DNA of 64,000 nucleotides from Winogradskyella sp. PC-19 (GCF_002163855.1 NZ_CP019332.1:2893145-2957144); one strand, 5' to 3'. Shown: positions 9,136 through 18,020, numbered from the stretch's first letter. Numbers and translations: made by a program. Notes: generated by a model not told the origin, from the letters alone.

Positions 9136-10890
9136 TTACATTTCTTTTTCTGAGCGTTGTTTACGATATAGGTCTTGATAATAACCTTCTGTTTTCTTGA
9201 GTGTTTGGTGTGTTCCTGACTGAATTATTTTACCATCATCTAAGACAATAATTTTATCAGCATTTTTGGCTGAAGATATACGATGACTAACAATAATAGT
9301 CGTTTTGTTTTTTGAGATACGTTCTAGGTTTTTTAGAATTTTTTCTTCAGTCTCCGTATCCACTGCCGAAAGACAGTCGTCAAAAAGTAAAATCTCCGGC
9401 GATTTTATAATGGCTCTAGCTATAGAAACACGTTGTTTTTGTCCACCAGAAAGCGTAATTCCTCTCTCTCCTAAAACGGTATCATAACCATTTTTAAAGC
9501 CTACAATGTTTTTATGAACTTTGGCATTTTTTGCAGCTTCAATGACTTCGTATTCAGTAGCATCTTCCTTACCAAACTTAATATTGTTTTTTATAGAATC
9601 AGAAAATAAAAAAGCATCTTGAGGTACGTAACCTGTACTTTCTCTCAAACTGTAAAGGTTAATGTCTCTAATTTGTTTAGCATCTATTAATATTGAACCT
9701 TGTTGAGTATCGTATAATCGTCCTATTAGGTCTAATATTGTTGATTTTCCTGCACCTGTCATACCTAGAATAGCTAGCTTCTCACCAGATTTAACTTTGA
9801 AGCTAACGTCTTTTAAAGCTGTAATATTTGTGTCTGGATAAGTGAAGGTTACATTTTTAAATTCAATAGAACCTTCAATATCTGTTGGATTTTGGGTATT
9901 ATTTTTTATTTCTGGTTCAGTTTCTAGAAACTCATTTATACGTTTTTGCGATGCCTCTGCTTGTTGAACAATTGAGGTTACCCAACCAACGGTAGCAACT
10001 GGCCATGTCAGCATGTTAACATAGATAATAAACTCGGCTATTGTCCCAATATTTTCAATTTCTCCATTAATGTATTGTTTTCCGCCTATGTAAATAACTA
10101 ATAGGTTACTGACGCCAATTAACAATATCATTAAGGGAAAAAAGAAAGCTTGAACCTTAGCTAAGTCGATTTGTTTTTGCCTATTTTCTACGGAAAGTGT
10201 CTCAAATTCAGTATTTACACTTGGTTCTATCGTATAGGATTTAATAACCGAAATACCGCTAAATTGTTCTTGAGTAAATGACGACAATCCAGATAAGGAT
10301 TCTTGTACAATTTTACTACGTTGGTTAATTAAACGGCTAAGTTTATAGATTATAAATGATAATACAGGCAATGGGAGCATTGTGTATAAGGTAAGTTTTG
10401 GTGCAGTGCTAATCATTTGTGTCAAAGCCACAGTAAATAAAGTCACTGTGTTTATAGTATACATAATAGCTGGTCCAGCGTACATACGTACTTTACCTAC
10501 ATCTTCACTTATACGATTCATTAAATCACCAGTGCGATTTGATTTATAAAAACTTAATGATAATACTTGATAATGTTTGTAAACTTCATTTTTAAGGTCA
10601 AACTCTATATAACGCGAAACATTGATAATGGTTTGTCGCATTAAAAATGTAAATAGACCAGCAATAAGTGCAGCTCCAACAATATATAGTCCAGTTTCGA
10701 GTAAGTCGCTTTTTGCAGTTGCGATTTCAATTGTACCTTCTAAATATTTTTCTAAAATATTAATAGACTTACCTATAAGTCGAGGTGTAAATAATGCAAA
10801 TATCTTAGCTACTATTGTTATAAAAACACCAACAATTAATCTGTAGCGGTATTTGTAGAAGTATTTATTAAGATGTTTTAAGGCTTTCAT
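9136..10890 (-). CDS. ABC exporter half-transporter with degenerate catalytic site
   Basis: This 584-aa protein fuses a six-helix membrane domain (residues 1-310) to a nucleotide-binding domain (about 340-580). Walker A is GMTGAGKST at 376-384, the signature is LSGGQKQR at 480-487, and the switch histidine is in VSHR. Walker B reads ILLFDD, so the usual catalytic Glu is replaced by Asp505. That replacement, and the following CLSAVD, is typical of the degenerate member of heterodimeric exporters such as MdlA/BmrC types. No partner half-transporter lies nearby. The substrate is unknown; multidrug or lipid export is inferred from family only. Confidence 0.92.
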   Translation of the reverse strand: MKALKHLNKYFYKYRYRLIVGVFITIVAKIFALFTPRLIGKSINILEKYLEGTIEIATAKSDLLETGLYIVGAALIAGLFTFLMRQTIINVSRYIEFDLKNEVYKHYQVLSLSFYKSNRTGDLMNRISEDVGKVRMYAGPAIMYTINTVTLFTVALTQMISTAPKLTLYTMLPLPVLSFIIYKLSRLINQRSKIVQESLSGLSSFTQEQFSGISVIKSYTIEPSVNTEFETLSVENRQKQIDLAKVQAFFFPLMILLIGVSNLLVIYIGGKQYINGEIENIGTIAEFIIYVNMLTWPVATVGWVTSIVQQAEASQKRINEFLETEPEIKNNTQNPTDIEGSIEFKNVTFTYPDTNITALKDVSFKVKSGEKLAILGMTGAGKSTILDLIGRLYDTQQGSILIDAKQIRDINLYSLRESTGYVPQDAFLFSDSIKNNIKFGKEDATEYEVIEAAKNAKVHKNIVGFKNGYDTVLGERGITLSGGQKQRVSIARAIIKSPEILLFDDCLSAVDTETEEKILKNLERISKNKTTIIVSHRISSAKNADKIIVLDDGKIIQSGTHQTLKKTEGYYQDLYRKQRSEKEM

Positions 10891-10907
10891 TAAAAAGTAA
10901 AAGAAAA

Positions 10908-10915
10908 CAAAGCTA
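10908..10915 (-). promoter_or_regulatory. Candidate -7 element for the ABC exporter
   Basis: Minus-strand TAGCTTTG fits TAnnTTTG and lies 17 bases before the start codon. At the expected upstream distance a CTG stands in place of TTG. Confidence 0.35.
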
Positions 10916-10945
10916 TTGTTATAATCTTATTTTTCAGTTAATATT

Positions 10946-10976
10946 TTGCTAATGCTTCAATAATAATATATTTTTG
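10946..10976 (+). promoter_or_regulatory. Promoter of the leucine dehydrogenase gene
   Basis: TTG at 10946-10948 and TATTTTTG at 10969-10976 are separated by 20 bases, matching the Bacteroidota promoter TTG-N19/20-TAnnTTTG. Transcription from here would begin near 10982, downstream of the in-frame TTG at 10974, so the start must be the ATG at 11025. Confidence 0.6.
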
Positions 10977-11024
10977 CATGCTGTTTTTAAATATAATGCA
11001 ACAGCGCTAAATCAAAAAATACTC

Positions 11025-12128
11025 ATGACAACAGACGTTATTGACTCAAAAGACCTAAAAAAAGCTGATCCAGTTTTTGGGCAAATGTCATTTGATGACC
11101 ACGAGCAAATTGTTTTTTGCAACGACAAAGATACTGGTTTAAAAGCAATAATAGGAATACATAATACAGTTTTAGGACCTGCACTTGGCGGTACTAGAAT
11201 GTGGCAATATAATAGTGAATGGGATGCATTAAACGATGTTTTACGTTTGTCTAGAGGTATGACTTTTAAGTCTGCCATTACAGGTTTAAATCTTGGTGGA
11301 GGAAAAGCCGTTATTATTGGTGACGCCAAAACACAAAAAACGCCAGAATTAATGCGTCGCTTTGGTGAATTTGTTCATTCTTTAAGCGGAAGGTATATAA
11401 CTGCAGAAGATGTAGGTATGACAACTGGTGATATGGATACAGTTAGAGAAGTAACACCTTTTGTAACTGGTATTTCTGAAAGTAAAGGTGGTGCAGGTAA
11501 TCCTTCGCCAATTACAGCATATGGCGTTTTCATGGGGATGAAAGCTGCTGCCCAATTTAAGTACGGTTCAGATATTTTAGAAGATAAAAACGTATTTGTT
11601 CAAGGTATCGGAAATGTAGGTGAAGCTTTGGTAGAACATTTAGTAAATGAAGGTGCCAATGTAACGATCTCTGATATTAGTCAAGAGCGTTTAGAAGAAA
11701 TAAAAACTAAATATGGAGCTACTATTTATGGTGGTAACGATATTTATTCAGAACACATGGATATTTATGCACCATGTGCTTTAGGAGCTACCATTAATGA
11801 TGATACCATCTATAAAATTAAGGCAGATATAATTGCTGGCGCAGCTAATAACCAATTAGCAGACGAAATAAAGCACGGTAAAATGCTACAAGAAAGAGGT
11901 ATCGTCTATGCTCCAGACTTTTTAATCAATGCTGGCGGTATTATTAATGTTTATGCCGAGTTAGAAAACTATGACAGAGCAGAGATAATGCGTAAAACCG
12001 AAAATATTTACAATACAACTTTAGAAATTTTAGATAATGCCAAAGTTAATAATCTAACAACTCATAACGCTGCATTAAATATAGCAAAAGAGCGTATCGA
12101 AACTAGAAGAAGAGAAAACGCGAAATAA
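11025..12128 (+). CDS. Leucine/phenylalanine/valine dehydrogenase
   Basis: The 367-aa product belongs to the Glu/Leu/Phe/Val dehydrogenase family, which oxidatively deaminates branched-chain or aromatic amino acids to 2-oxo acids with NAD+. The N-terminal catalytic domain has GPALGGTRMW and the lysine-bearing LNLGGGKAVI; the Rossmann domain has VQGIGNVGEALVEHL. The length matches leucine dehydrogenase. The frame is open further upstream to a TTG at 10974, but the promoter position rules that out. The gene is single, followed by a hairpin terminator. Preferred substrate among Leu, Val and Phe cannot be fixed from sequence. Confidence 0.92.
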   Translation: MTTDVIDSKDLKKADPVFGQMSFDDHEQIVFCNDKDTGLKAIIGIHNTVLGPALGGTRMWQYNSEWDALNDVLRLSRGMTFKSAITGLNLGGGKAVIIGDAKTQKTPELMRRFGEFVHSLSGRYITAEDVGMTTGDMDTVREVTPFVTGISESKGGAGNPSPITAYGVFMGMKAAAQFKYGSDILEDKNVFVQGIGNVGEALVEHLVNEGANVTISDISQERLEEIKTKYGATIYGGNDIYSEHMDIYAPCALGATINDDTIYKIKADIIAGAANNQLADEIKHGKMLQERGIVYAPDFLINAGGIINVYAELENYDRAEIMRKTENIYNTTLEILDNAKVNNLTTHNAALNIAKERIETRRRENAK

Positions 12129-12161
12129 TTTTTTAGAATAGTAAGAAATACTATTTTTGCA

Positions 12162-12192
12162 GGGTGAAACTGAAACTAGTTTCACCCTTTTT
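12162..12192 (+). terminator. Terminator between leucine dehydrogenase and nusB
   Basis: Perfect 10-bp arms GGGTGAAACT and AGTTTCACCC with a 6-base loop, followed by five T. A TATTTTTG box at 12152-12159 sits directly in front of it. Confidence 0.85.
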
Positions 12193-12220
12193 AATGATTT
12201 AAAAAATAAGTTCTTTACAT

Positions 12221-13165
12221 ATGCTCAATAGACGACACATTCGTATTAAAGTTATGCAATCTTTATTTGCATTTAAAGGCACAGAAAGTGATGATTTCAA
12301 AAAAGACGAAAGATTCCTTTTTCAAAGTATAGACAAAATGTCTGACTTGTATTTCTCTATGTTAGCCTTGCTTATTGAGTTACAAAAGAAAGCCAATTCT
12401 AAACTAGAACTATCTCAAAAAAAACTTCTTGCTACTAAAGAAGATATTAATCCAAACCGAAAGTTTGCCGATAATGCAGTATTGCAGTTTGTAAGTTCTA
12501 ATACAATGTTAAAAGAAGTTATAGAAAAGCGTAAACTGAACTTTTGGGATTTAGACTTCGAGTATGTCGATGTCATTTATAAAGCCGTTTTAGAAAGTGA
12601 TTTGTATAAAAATTACATGGCAAAAGGTCCTTCTGACTTAAAAGAGGATAAAGATTTTATCATAGATATCTACACTGAGATTATTGCGCCAAACGATAAA
12701 CTTTACGATTATTTTGAAGACCAACAAATCACATGGGTAGACGATTTACCAGTAATTAATACTGCAATTGTAAAAACATTCACAAAACTAAAGTTAACAA
12801 AACCCGAAACATTTCTGATACCGGAATTATATAAAGATGAGGATGACAGGGTTTTTGCCAAAGATTTGCTTTACAAAACTTTACTAAATAGAACAAAGTT
12901 TGTCGAAGAAATAGCTGCAAAAACTACCAATTGGGATGCTGATAGATTGGCAAGCTTAGATGGTGTTTTGTTGCAAATGGCATTGTGCGAATTTCAAAAA
13001 TTTCCTTCTATACCTGTAAAAGTTACGATTAACGAGTATTTAGAAATCGCCAAAGAATATTCTACACCAAAGAGTAGTGTGTTTATTAATGGTATTTTGG
13101 ATAAGATAGTAAAAGAGTACAAAGAAAATAATGTACACAACAAAATTGGACGTGGATTAATGTAA
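12221..13165 (+). CDS. nusB: Transcription antitermination factor NusB (long flavobacterial form)
   Basis: The 314-aa product begins MLNRRHIRIKVMQSLFAF, the typical NusB RNA-binding N-terminus, and ends with the conserved segment containing ASLDGVLLQMALCEF, PVKVTINEYLEIAKEYSTPKS and FINGILD. NusB binds boxA RNA with NusE (S10) to support rRNA antitermination. E. coli NusB has 139 residues; the roughly 170-residue internal expansion here is usual for Flavobacteriia. The next genes downstream are a DUF1573 lipoprotein and yajC, an arrangement I regard as common in this group. Confidence 0.93.
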   Translation: MLNRRHIRIKVMQSLFAFKGTESDDFKKDERFLFQSIDKMSDLYFSMLALLIELQKKANSKLELSQKKLLATKEDINPNRKFADNAVLQFVSSNTMLKEVIEKRKLNFWDLDFEYVDVIYKAVLESDLYKNYMAKGPSDLKEDKDFIIDIYTEIIAPNDKLYDYFEDQQITWVDDLPVINTAIVKTFTKLKLTKPETFLIPELYKDEDDRVFAKDLLYKTLLNRTKFVEEIAAKTTNWDADRLASLDGVLLQMALCEFQKFPSIPVKVTINEYLEIAKEYSTPKSSVFINGILDKIVKEYKENNVHNKIGRGLM

Positions 13166-13237
13166 AACCCCTTTAAAAATCATAGTTTTCTATCTGTTAA
13201 CAGTGTATTAAAAGTTTTAATTGGATAAAATTATTAT

Positions 13238-13245
13238 TACATTTG
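13238..13245 (+). promoter_or_regulatory. Candidate -7 element for the DUF1573-yajC pair
   Basis: TACATTTG fits TAnnTTTG and lies 45 bases before the DUF1573 start codon. A TTG occurs upstream (13221) but at a short 14-base spacing. Confidence 0.4.
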
Positions 13246-13290
13246 GCGATAGATTTATTACTATTTAAAATTAATTTTAAAAATACAGCA

Positions 13291-13845
13291 ATGAAAAAAG
13301 TTATTTTAGGTCTTAGTGCATTGTGCATGATAGCCTTTACGTCTTGTAAAGATGACGCAACAAGTAAGGTAAATTCTGATAATGTTGCACTTGCAGCAGA
13401 GCGTGATGCTAACGCAGGAAACTTACCAATGATTAAATTCAATAAGGAAACACACGATTTCGGTACTATCGAAAACGGAACACCTGTTGAAACAGTGTTT
13501 AAGTACACAAACACTGGTAACTCTATGTTAGTTGTTAGTAATGTAAAAAGTACTTGTGGTTGTACTGTACCATCTAACTATACAAAACAAGTAGCTCCAG
13601 GAGAAACAGGAGAGTTTGCAGTAAAGTTTAATGGTAAAGGAAATGGTAACAAAGTTACTAAAGCTATTACTATGACTACTAACACTGCAAAAGGAAACGA
13701 GCAAGTAAAGATTACTGCTTTTGTAGAAAAAGACCCTAACGCAAAAATGCCAGCTACTGCTAGCACATCGCCACAGTCTTTATTACAAGCTCAGCCAAAA
13801 AAGTCTAGTACTCAGCCAGGTCACGAAGGTCATAACCACGATTAA
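13291..13845 (+). CDS. DUF1573 lipoprotein
   Basis: This 184-aa protein begins MKKVILGLSALCMIAFTSC, a lipoprotein signal with the modified cysteine at residue 19. The mature part has the DUF1573 immunoglobulin-like fold, with THDFGTIENGTPVETVFKYTN spread over the first strands and the conserved STCGCTVP motif. DUF1573 proteins are abundant in Bacteroidota; no biochemical function is established. The C-terminal tail is low-complexity and ends HEGHNHD, a possible weak metal-binding tip. The start was set at the ATG that gives the signal peptide; the open frame extends upstream to 13243 without one. yajC follows 9 bases later. Confidence 0.9.
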   Translation: MKKVILGLSALCMIAFTSCKDDATSKVNSDNVALAAERDANAGNLPMIKFNKETHDFGTIENGTPVETVFKYTNTGNSMLVVSNVKSTCGCTVPSNYTKQVAPGETGEFAVKFNGKGNGNKVTKAITMTTNTAKGNEQVKITAFVEKDPNAKMPATASTSPQSLLQAQPKKSSTQPGHEGHNHD

Positions 13846-13854
13846 TAAGATTTC

Positions 13855-14148
13855 ATGGGAGAAGGTATAGGTTCATTTTTACCATTTATAGCAATGTTTG
13901 CTGTAGTGTATTTCTTTATGATTGCACCACAAATGAAACGCGCTAAAAAAGAGAAAGCATTTGCAGCTGCATTAAAGCGTGGTGATAAAGTAATTACTAA
14001 AAGCGGCATGCATGGTAAAGTTGCAGAATTAAACGATAAAGACAACAGTTGTGTTATCGAAACATCGGCAGGGAAAATTAAGTTTGACCGTTCTGCAATC
14101 TCAATGGAAATGAGTAGCAAATTAAACGCGCCAGTAGCTAAGAAATAG
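13855..14148 (+). CDS. yajC: Preprotein translocase subunit YajC
   Basis: A 97-aa protein with a single N-terminal membrane helix (about residues 7-25, ending YFFMIAPQMKR), then a basic linker and the YajC core with GDKVITKSGMHGKVAEL. YajC associates with the SecDF complex and aids Sec-dependent export. Length and the MKRAKKEK segment are typical. It is the last gene of the nusB/DUF1573/yajC run and is closed by a strong terminator. Confidence 0.95.
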   Translation: MGEGIGSFLPFIAMFAVVYFFMIAPQMKRAKKEKAFAAALKRGDKVITKSGMHGKVAELNDKDNSCVIETSAGKIKFDRSAISMEMSSKLNAPVAKK

Positions 14149-14165
14149 TATTGGTAGTTATATAT

Positions 14166-14199
14166 AAAAAAGCGTCACTCGATAGAGTGACGCTTTTTT
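14166..14199. terminator. Bidirectional terminator between yajC and a methyltransferase gene
   Basis: Perfect 15-bp arms around a GATA loop, with A and T runs on both sides, so it can end transcription from either strand. The stop codon of the convergent methyltransferase gene begins at its edge. Confidence 0.88.
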
Positions 14200-14914
14200 A
14201 TTGTTTAATAAATACCATGCAATGTTGCCAAGGTAAATTAGATATGTTTTTTAGTAGCTTAAAACCTGATGCTTCAAATTCCTTTACGGCCTGTTTCTCT
14301 GTCATTTTATGCAGCCTTTTCATCGGTACGTTATCATCTTCGCCACGGTATTCAATAAGATATATTTTACCATCTTTTTTTAAGGCTTTTTTCATAGAAT
14401 CTAGCATTTCAACAGGAAAGTTAAACTCGTGATAGACATCAACCATTAGGATTTTATCTATTGTATTTTCTGGTAAGTTGGAGGTCTGTTCAGCACCTTC
14501 AATAAGCTTAATGTTGCTTAGCTTCTTGGTTTTATTTTCAAGCTCAATAGCCATTAGCATTTCCTTCTGAATATCAACAGCATAAACACTTCCATTCTTT
14601 GCTAAAGGTGCCATTTTAAAAACATGGTAGCCAGAGCCAGCACCAATGTCTGCAATAACATCAGACGGTTTTATGTCTAAATTATTAATAAGCTTTGTTG
14701 TGTTTTCTTCTGCTTCACGTTCTGGACGCTCTAGCCAACCGATACCTTGATAGCCCATGATATATGCAATTTCTCTACCCATGTACCATTTGCCGATGCC
14801 GCTGTAATCACCAGATTTATATGTGTAGGTTTCGGATGTAGTTTTAGTTTGACTGTAAGTTGTATGGAATCCAAAACATAATACGGCAAGTATAATAACT
14901 TTAGAAAATTGCAT
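14198..14914 (-). CDS. Exported class I SAM-dependent methyltransferase
   Basis: The 238-aa protein has a signal peptide (cleavage near TYSQ, residue 22) and then a class I methyltransferase fold. Motif I is VIADIGAGSGYHVF at about 87-99, the acidic SAM-ribose contact lies in VYAVDIQKEML, and a later KILMVDVYHEF supports the assignment. The domain is complete, but an exported location is odd because SAM is cytosolic. Similar proteins with signal peptides occur in Bacteroidota and other Gram-negatives and remain functionally unclear. It is transcribed alone, converging on yajC. Confidence 0.82.
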   Translation of the reverse strand: MQFSKVIILAVLCFGFHTTYSQTKTTSETYTYKSGDYSGIGKWYMGREIAYIMGYQGIGWLERPEREAEENTTKLINNLDIKPSDVIADIGAGSGYHVFKMAPLAKNGSVYAVDIQKEMLMAIELENKTKKLSNIKLIEGAEQTSNLPENTIDKILMVDVYHEFNFPVEMLDSMKKALKKDGKIYLIEYRGEDDNVPMKRLHKMTEKQAVKEFEASGFKLLKNISNLPWQHCMVFIKQ

Positions 14915-14977
14915 AACTCTAATTTTTAAGTAAAGTTATGGAATAGAAGAGAAGCGTTGGTTTGGCTTAACTAAGAT

Positions 14978-15577
14978 TTAGCAATTTTTATACTTATCAT
15001 TAAGTCCAACACCATTAAGAATCATAGGTATTATTTTTTCTAAACGCGATATCTTTGTTGCCTCGCGTTTTGCAGATGAAATGTATTCGCAATATTCTCT
15101 TTGTTTTCCTGGAGTTAATGCGCTAAAGGCTAATTGTAGATCTTGGTCGTCGTTTAGGACAGTTTTTAACTCTTGTGGGATGACTACTGTTTTGCCTTTA
15201 CGAACAACTTTTATTTCTTTGCCAGCACGTTGGTTTTCTATGGCTTCTTTGACGTAGGCTAAGACCAAAACTGTATTAACCTCATCAAAAGCATTAAAGC
15301 GCATTTGACGTAAACCTTTGGTCTTGTTTTCTTGAGCATTGACTAAAATATTTTGCTTGTCTTTGAGAAACACACCATTAAAAAACCAAATGCAAAAATG
15401 ATTTTTAAAAGCACCCAAACCCAATACATTTTTGCCATGTAGTTCGTAAACTGGAGCAGACCATTTTATAGCTTCATTAAGCTCAGTTTTTAAAACAAGT
15501 GATCGCAAAAATTCAAGTTCTTTTTGCCAATGATTATTGGTTTTTATGTATTCTTCGACGGAGTTGACTTTTTTCAT
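14978..15577 (-). CDS. YdeI/DUF1801-type protein
   Basis: A 199-aa cytoplasmic protein. The N-terminal two thirds carry the DUF1801 (YdhG-like) fold, including NEAIKWSAPVYELHGKNVLGLG and FCIWFFNGVFLKDKQN. The C-terminal third matches the YdeI/OmpD-associated domain with FSALTPGKQREYCEYISSAK followed by a basic, arginine-bearing stretch. B. subtilis YdeI has been linked to peptide resistance, but the biochemical role of the family is not known. Its neighbours give no clue. Confidence 0.82.
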   Translation of the reverse strand: MKKVNSVEEYIKTNNHWQKELEFLRSLVLKTELNEAIKWSAPVYELHGKNVLGLGAFKNHFCIWFFNGVFLKDKQNILVNAQENKTKGLRQMRFNAFDEVNTVLVLAYVKEAIENQRAGKEIKVVRKGKTVVIPQELKTVLNDDQDLQLAFSALTPGKQREYCEYISSAKREATKISRLEKIIPMILNGVGLNDKYKNC

Positions 15578-15638
15578 TTGATAGTTTTTGAAAAACGAAG
15601 AATTTTTTAGTTTTTATCCTCTATTTGTATTTGTGTGG

Positions 15639-15740
15639 GTTAGTACTTAACTCAGCAAGTACACACCAAGCTGAAAAATATGCGAGAGACGATTTTAGCG
15701 AACTGGAGTGAGCAATTTACAGTAGTAGTTGAGAACTAAC
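15639..15740. repeat. Imperfect inverted repeat, possible dispersed element
   Basis: The ends GTTAGTACTTAACTC (15639-15653) and its reverse complement near 15726-15740 match at about 12 of 15 positions and enclose about 72 bases. The interior looks richer in G and C than the surrounding intergenic DNA, and no ORF is present. Whether copies exist elsewhere in the genome cannot be seen from this window. Confidence 0.35.
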
Positions 15741-15768
15741 AATTACTTTTTGCCAATGTAGTAATGTA

Positions 15769-16494
15769 TTATTTTTTTATTATTTTTTTAATTTCAGTCC
15801 CATTTTGCGTTCGAATCTTCAAATAATAAATACCATTAGTCAATTTACTTAGGTCGATTAATGTTTCTTTTGTACTTAAAATGAATTGACCTAAACTATT
15901 GTAAATAGAGGATTCTTCGATATTTTCTACATTTTTTAATGTTAAATAATTATTAACTGGATTGGGATAAACCAAAATATTTTCAACTTTAAAATCATCT
16001 GTTTGTAAAGGGAAGTTTTGAACTATTAAATTGTCAAATGCTAATATAACATCGACATCTGTTTCTACTGTAAAAGAGTTCACTCCAGTCCAATTTAATT
16101 CAACAGAAACAGCATCTCCAGCAATATTTGCAACAACTACTGAATTGGTACCTCCTGAGGGTGTAAAAGTAAATGTATTTGCAGGGGTTCCAGAACTGCC
16201 ATCTAATGCCAAAATAGAAACTATATTTATTGCTTGGTCAAATGTAAAGGTGATTAATGAAACCTCATTACCTGTCCGTACTACGTTTCCACTCGAACCA
16301 CCTGTTCCGCCTATGTCTTCAAATAGAGTAAAGGTATCTCCAATGAAGGTGGTAAGAATACCATCCTTAGTTTGGGTTACAGTGTTTCCGTTATCAACCG
16401 GATTGGGGTTGTCCCAATCAAATATTGTTTGAGCATAAGAAATGTTTAATAAACAGAATAATAGAATAAAAAGAATTGTAGTTTTTTTAGTCAT
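15769..16494 (-). CDS. Type IX secretion system cargo protein with sorting tail
   Basis: The 241-aa product has a signal peptide (ending NISYAQ, about residue 22), a beta-rich central region of about 140 residues with no recognised enzyme motif, and a C-terminal sorting domain. The tail has the characteristic order VYPNPVNNYLTL, IYNSLGQFIL, LTNGIYYLKI and a final KKIIKK. Such tails direct export through the type IX secretion system found in Bacteroidota. The central region may be a carbohydrate- or cell-binding beta sandwich; that is a guess. A TAAATTTG box lies upstream at 16547-16554 on the same strand. Confidence 0.85.
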   Translation of the reverse strand: MTKKTTILFILLFCLLNISYAQTIFDWDNPNPVDNGNTVTQTKDGILTTFIGDTFTLFEDIGGTGGSSGNVVRTGNEVSLITFTFDQAINIVSILALDGSSGTPANTFTFTPSGGTNSVVVANIAGDAVSVELNWTGVNSFTVETDVDVILAFDNLIVQNFPLQTDDFKVENILVYPNPVNNYLTLKNVENIEESSIYNSLGQFILSTKETLIDLSKLTNGIYYLKIRTQNGTEIKKIIKK

Positions 16495-16662
16495 GATATT
16501 TTTTTAAAACTGAGTAGGTAAATATTTATAGAATTTTGTGATTTTGCAAATTTATAGTGGTGAAAGTTTTTTTTAATTCTTTAAAACACTAAAATTAATT
16601 GGCTTTATTGCTTTATAATGAAGTTGTTTATTTTAATTTGTAATGTTAATTTTATAAAGTAC

Positions 16663-17907
16663 TTAGCTTTTTTGTTTTACCGCTGTCAACTCCGCAATCA
16701 TACAAATCACTTCTGTCGCTTTAATCATGCTCTCAACAGGCACATATTCATAACGTCCATGGAAGTTATGACCACCAGCAAATATGTTTGGACACGGTAA
16801 ACCCATATACGATAACTGTGAGCCATCAGTTCCGCCACGAATAGGTTTTATAAGTGGTTTTATACCTAAAGCTTTCATAGCTTCTTCAGCAATATCTACA
16901 ATGTGCATTACTGGTGTTACCTTTTCTTTCATATTGTAGTATTGGTCTTTGATGTTTATTTCAAAAACTGGCTTGCCATATTTATCATTGAGGTTAGTCA
17001 CTATTTTTTGCATCAGCGTTTTACGAGCTTCAAACTTGTCTTTATTGTGGTCTCTAATAATATATTCTAGTTTGGTAGATTCTACTTTGCCATTAACCGC
17101 ATATAAATGAAAGAAACCTTCATAATCTTCAGTATGTTCTGGTGTTTCGTCTTTTGGTAAAGCATTCATAAATTCGTTAGCATAATACATGCTATTTACC
17201 ATTTTGCCTTTAGCATAGCCTGGATGTACAATCTTTCCGTTGACTTTAACAACAGCACCAGCCGCATTAAAATTTTCGTATTCTAATTCGCCAATTTGGC
17301 TGCCGTCCATCGTGTATGCCCAATCCGCACCAAACTTTTTGATATCAAATTTATGTGCGCCACGACCAATTTCTTCGTCTGGTGTAAAACCAACTTTAAT
17401 AGTACCGTGTTTAATATCTGGATTATTGATAAGGTGTTTCATCGCTTCCATAATCTCAGTAATTCCGGCTTTATCATCAGCGCCTAAAAGCGTTGTGCCA
17501 TCAGTAGTGATTAAGGTTTGTCCTTTGTAGAGTAAAAGGTCTTCAAAATAATCTGGAGACAGTACAATGTTTTCTTCAGCATTTAAAACCAAATCTTGTC
17601 CTTGGTAATTTTCTACGAGTTGCGGTTTTACATTAGCACCAGTATAATCTGGTGTGGTATCAAAGTGAGAAATAAAACCAATCACAGGTACATCATGGTC
17701 TACATTACTTGGTAAGGTTGCCATGATGTATGCGTTATCGTCTATGGATACATCACTCATGCCCATCTCTTTAAGCTCATCGGCAAGCTTGTTTGCCAAA
17801 TCCCACTGTTTTGCTGTACTTGGTGTGGTGTCTGAGTTTGGGTCAGATTCTGTATCTATGGTAACGTAACTTATAAAACGATCTATGAGGTTTTGTTTAT
17901 TTATCAT
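16663..17907 (-). CDS. pepT: Peptidase T (tripeptide aminopeptidase)
   Basis: The 414-aa protein is an M20B di-zinc aminopeptidase that releases the N-terminal residue of tripeptides in the cytoplasm. Zinc-site segments are visible: FISHFDTTPDYTGANV, LLGADDKAGITEIM, FTPDEEIGRG, YTMDGSQIGELEYENFNA and the closing RGGTDGSQLSYMGLPCPNIFAGG with GGHNFHGRYEYV. Length matches PepT. I chose the ATG at 17907 (MINKQNLIDRF); the frame stays open to 17955 but that extension has no family match. Divergent from pyrD. Confidence 0.95.
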   Translation of the reverse strand: MINKQNLIDRFISYVTIDTESDPNSDTTPSTAKQWDLANKLADELKEMGMSDVSIDDNAYIMATLPSNVDHDVPVIGFISHFDTTPDYTGANVKPQLVENYQGQDLVLNAEENIVLSPDYFEDLLLYKGQTLITTDGTTLLGADDKAGITEIMEAMKHLINNPDIKHGTIKVGFTPDEEIGRGAHKFDIKKFGADWAYTMDGSQIGELEYENFNAAGAVVKVNGKIVHPGYAKGKMVNSMYYANEFMNALPKDETPEHTEDYEGFFHLYAVNGKVESTKLEYIIRDHNKDKFEARKTLMQKIVTNLNDKYGKPVFEINIKDQYYNMKEKVTPVMHIVDIAEEAMKALGIKPLIKPIRGGTDGSQLSYMGLPCPNIFAGGHNFHGRYEYVPVESMIKATEVICMIAELTAVKQKS

Positions 17908-17994
17908 TTTGAATTGCTTTTCTTCAAAAATAGAGAACGAATAACGAAGTCGCAAGTGCAGATTTGGTTTCTTTTTATTTGCTATTAATTGATG

Positions 17995-18002
17995 TATTTT
18001 TG
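17995..18002 (+). promoter_or_regulatory. Candidate -7 element for pyrD
   Basis: TATTTTTG fits TAnnTTTG and lies 18 bases before the pyrD ATG. This placement also excludes the TTG at 17964 as the start. No TTG is found at the ideal spacing. Confidence 0.45.
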
Positions 18003-18020
18003 CACTGCAAAACTCAACGC

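Noticed and set aside
10974-11024. TTG start for leucine dehydrogenase at 10974
   Set aside because: It lies within the predicted -7 promoter element, upstream of the likely transcription start.
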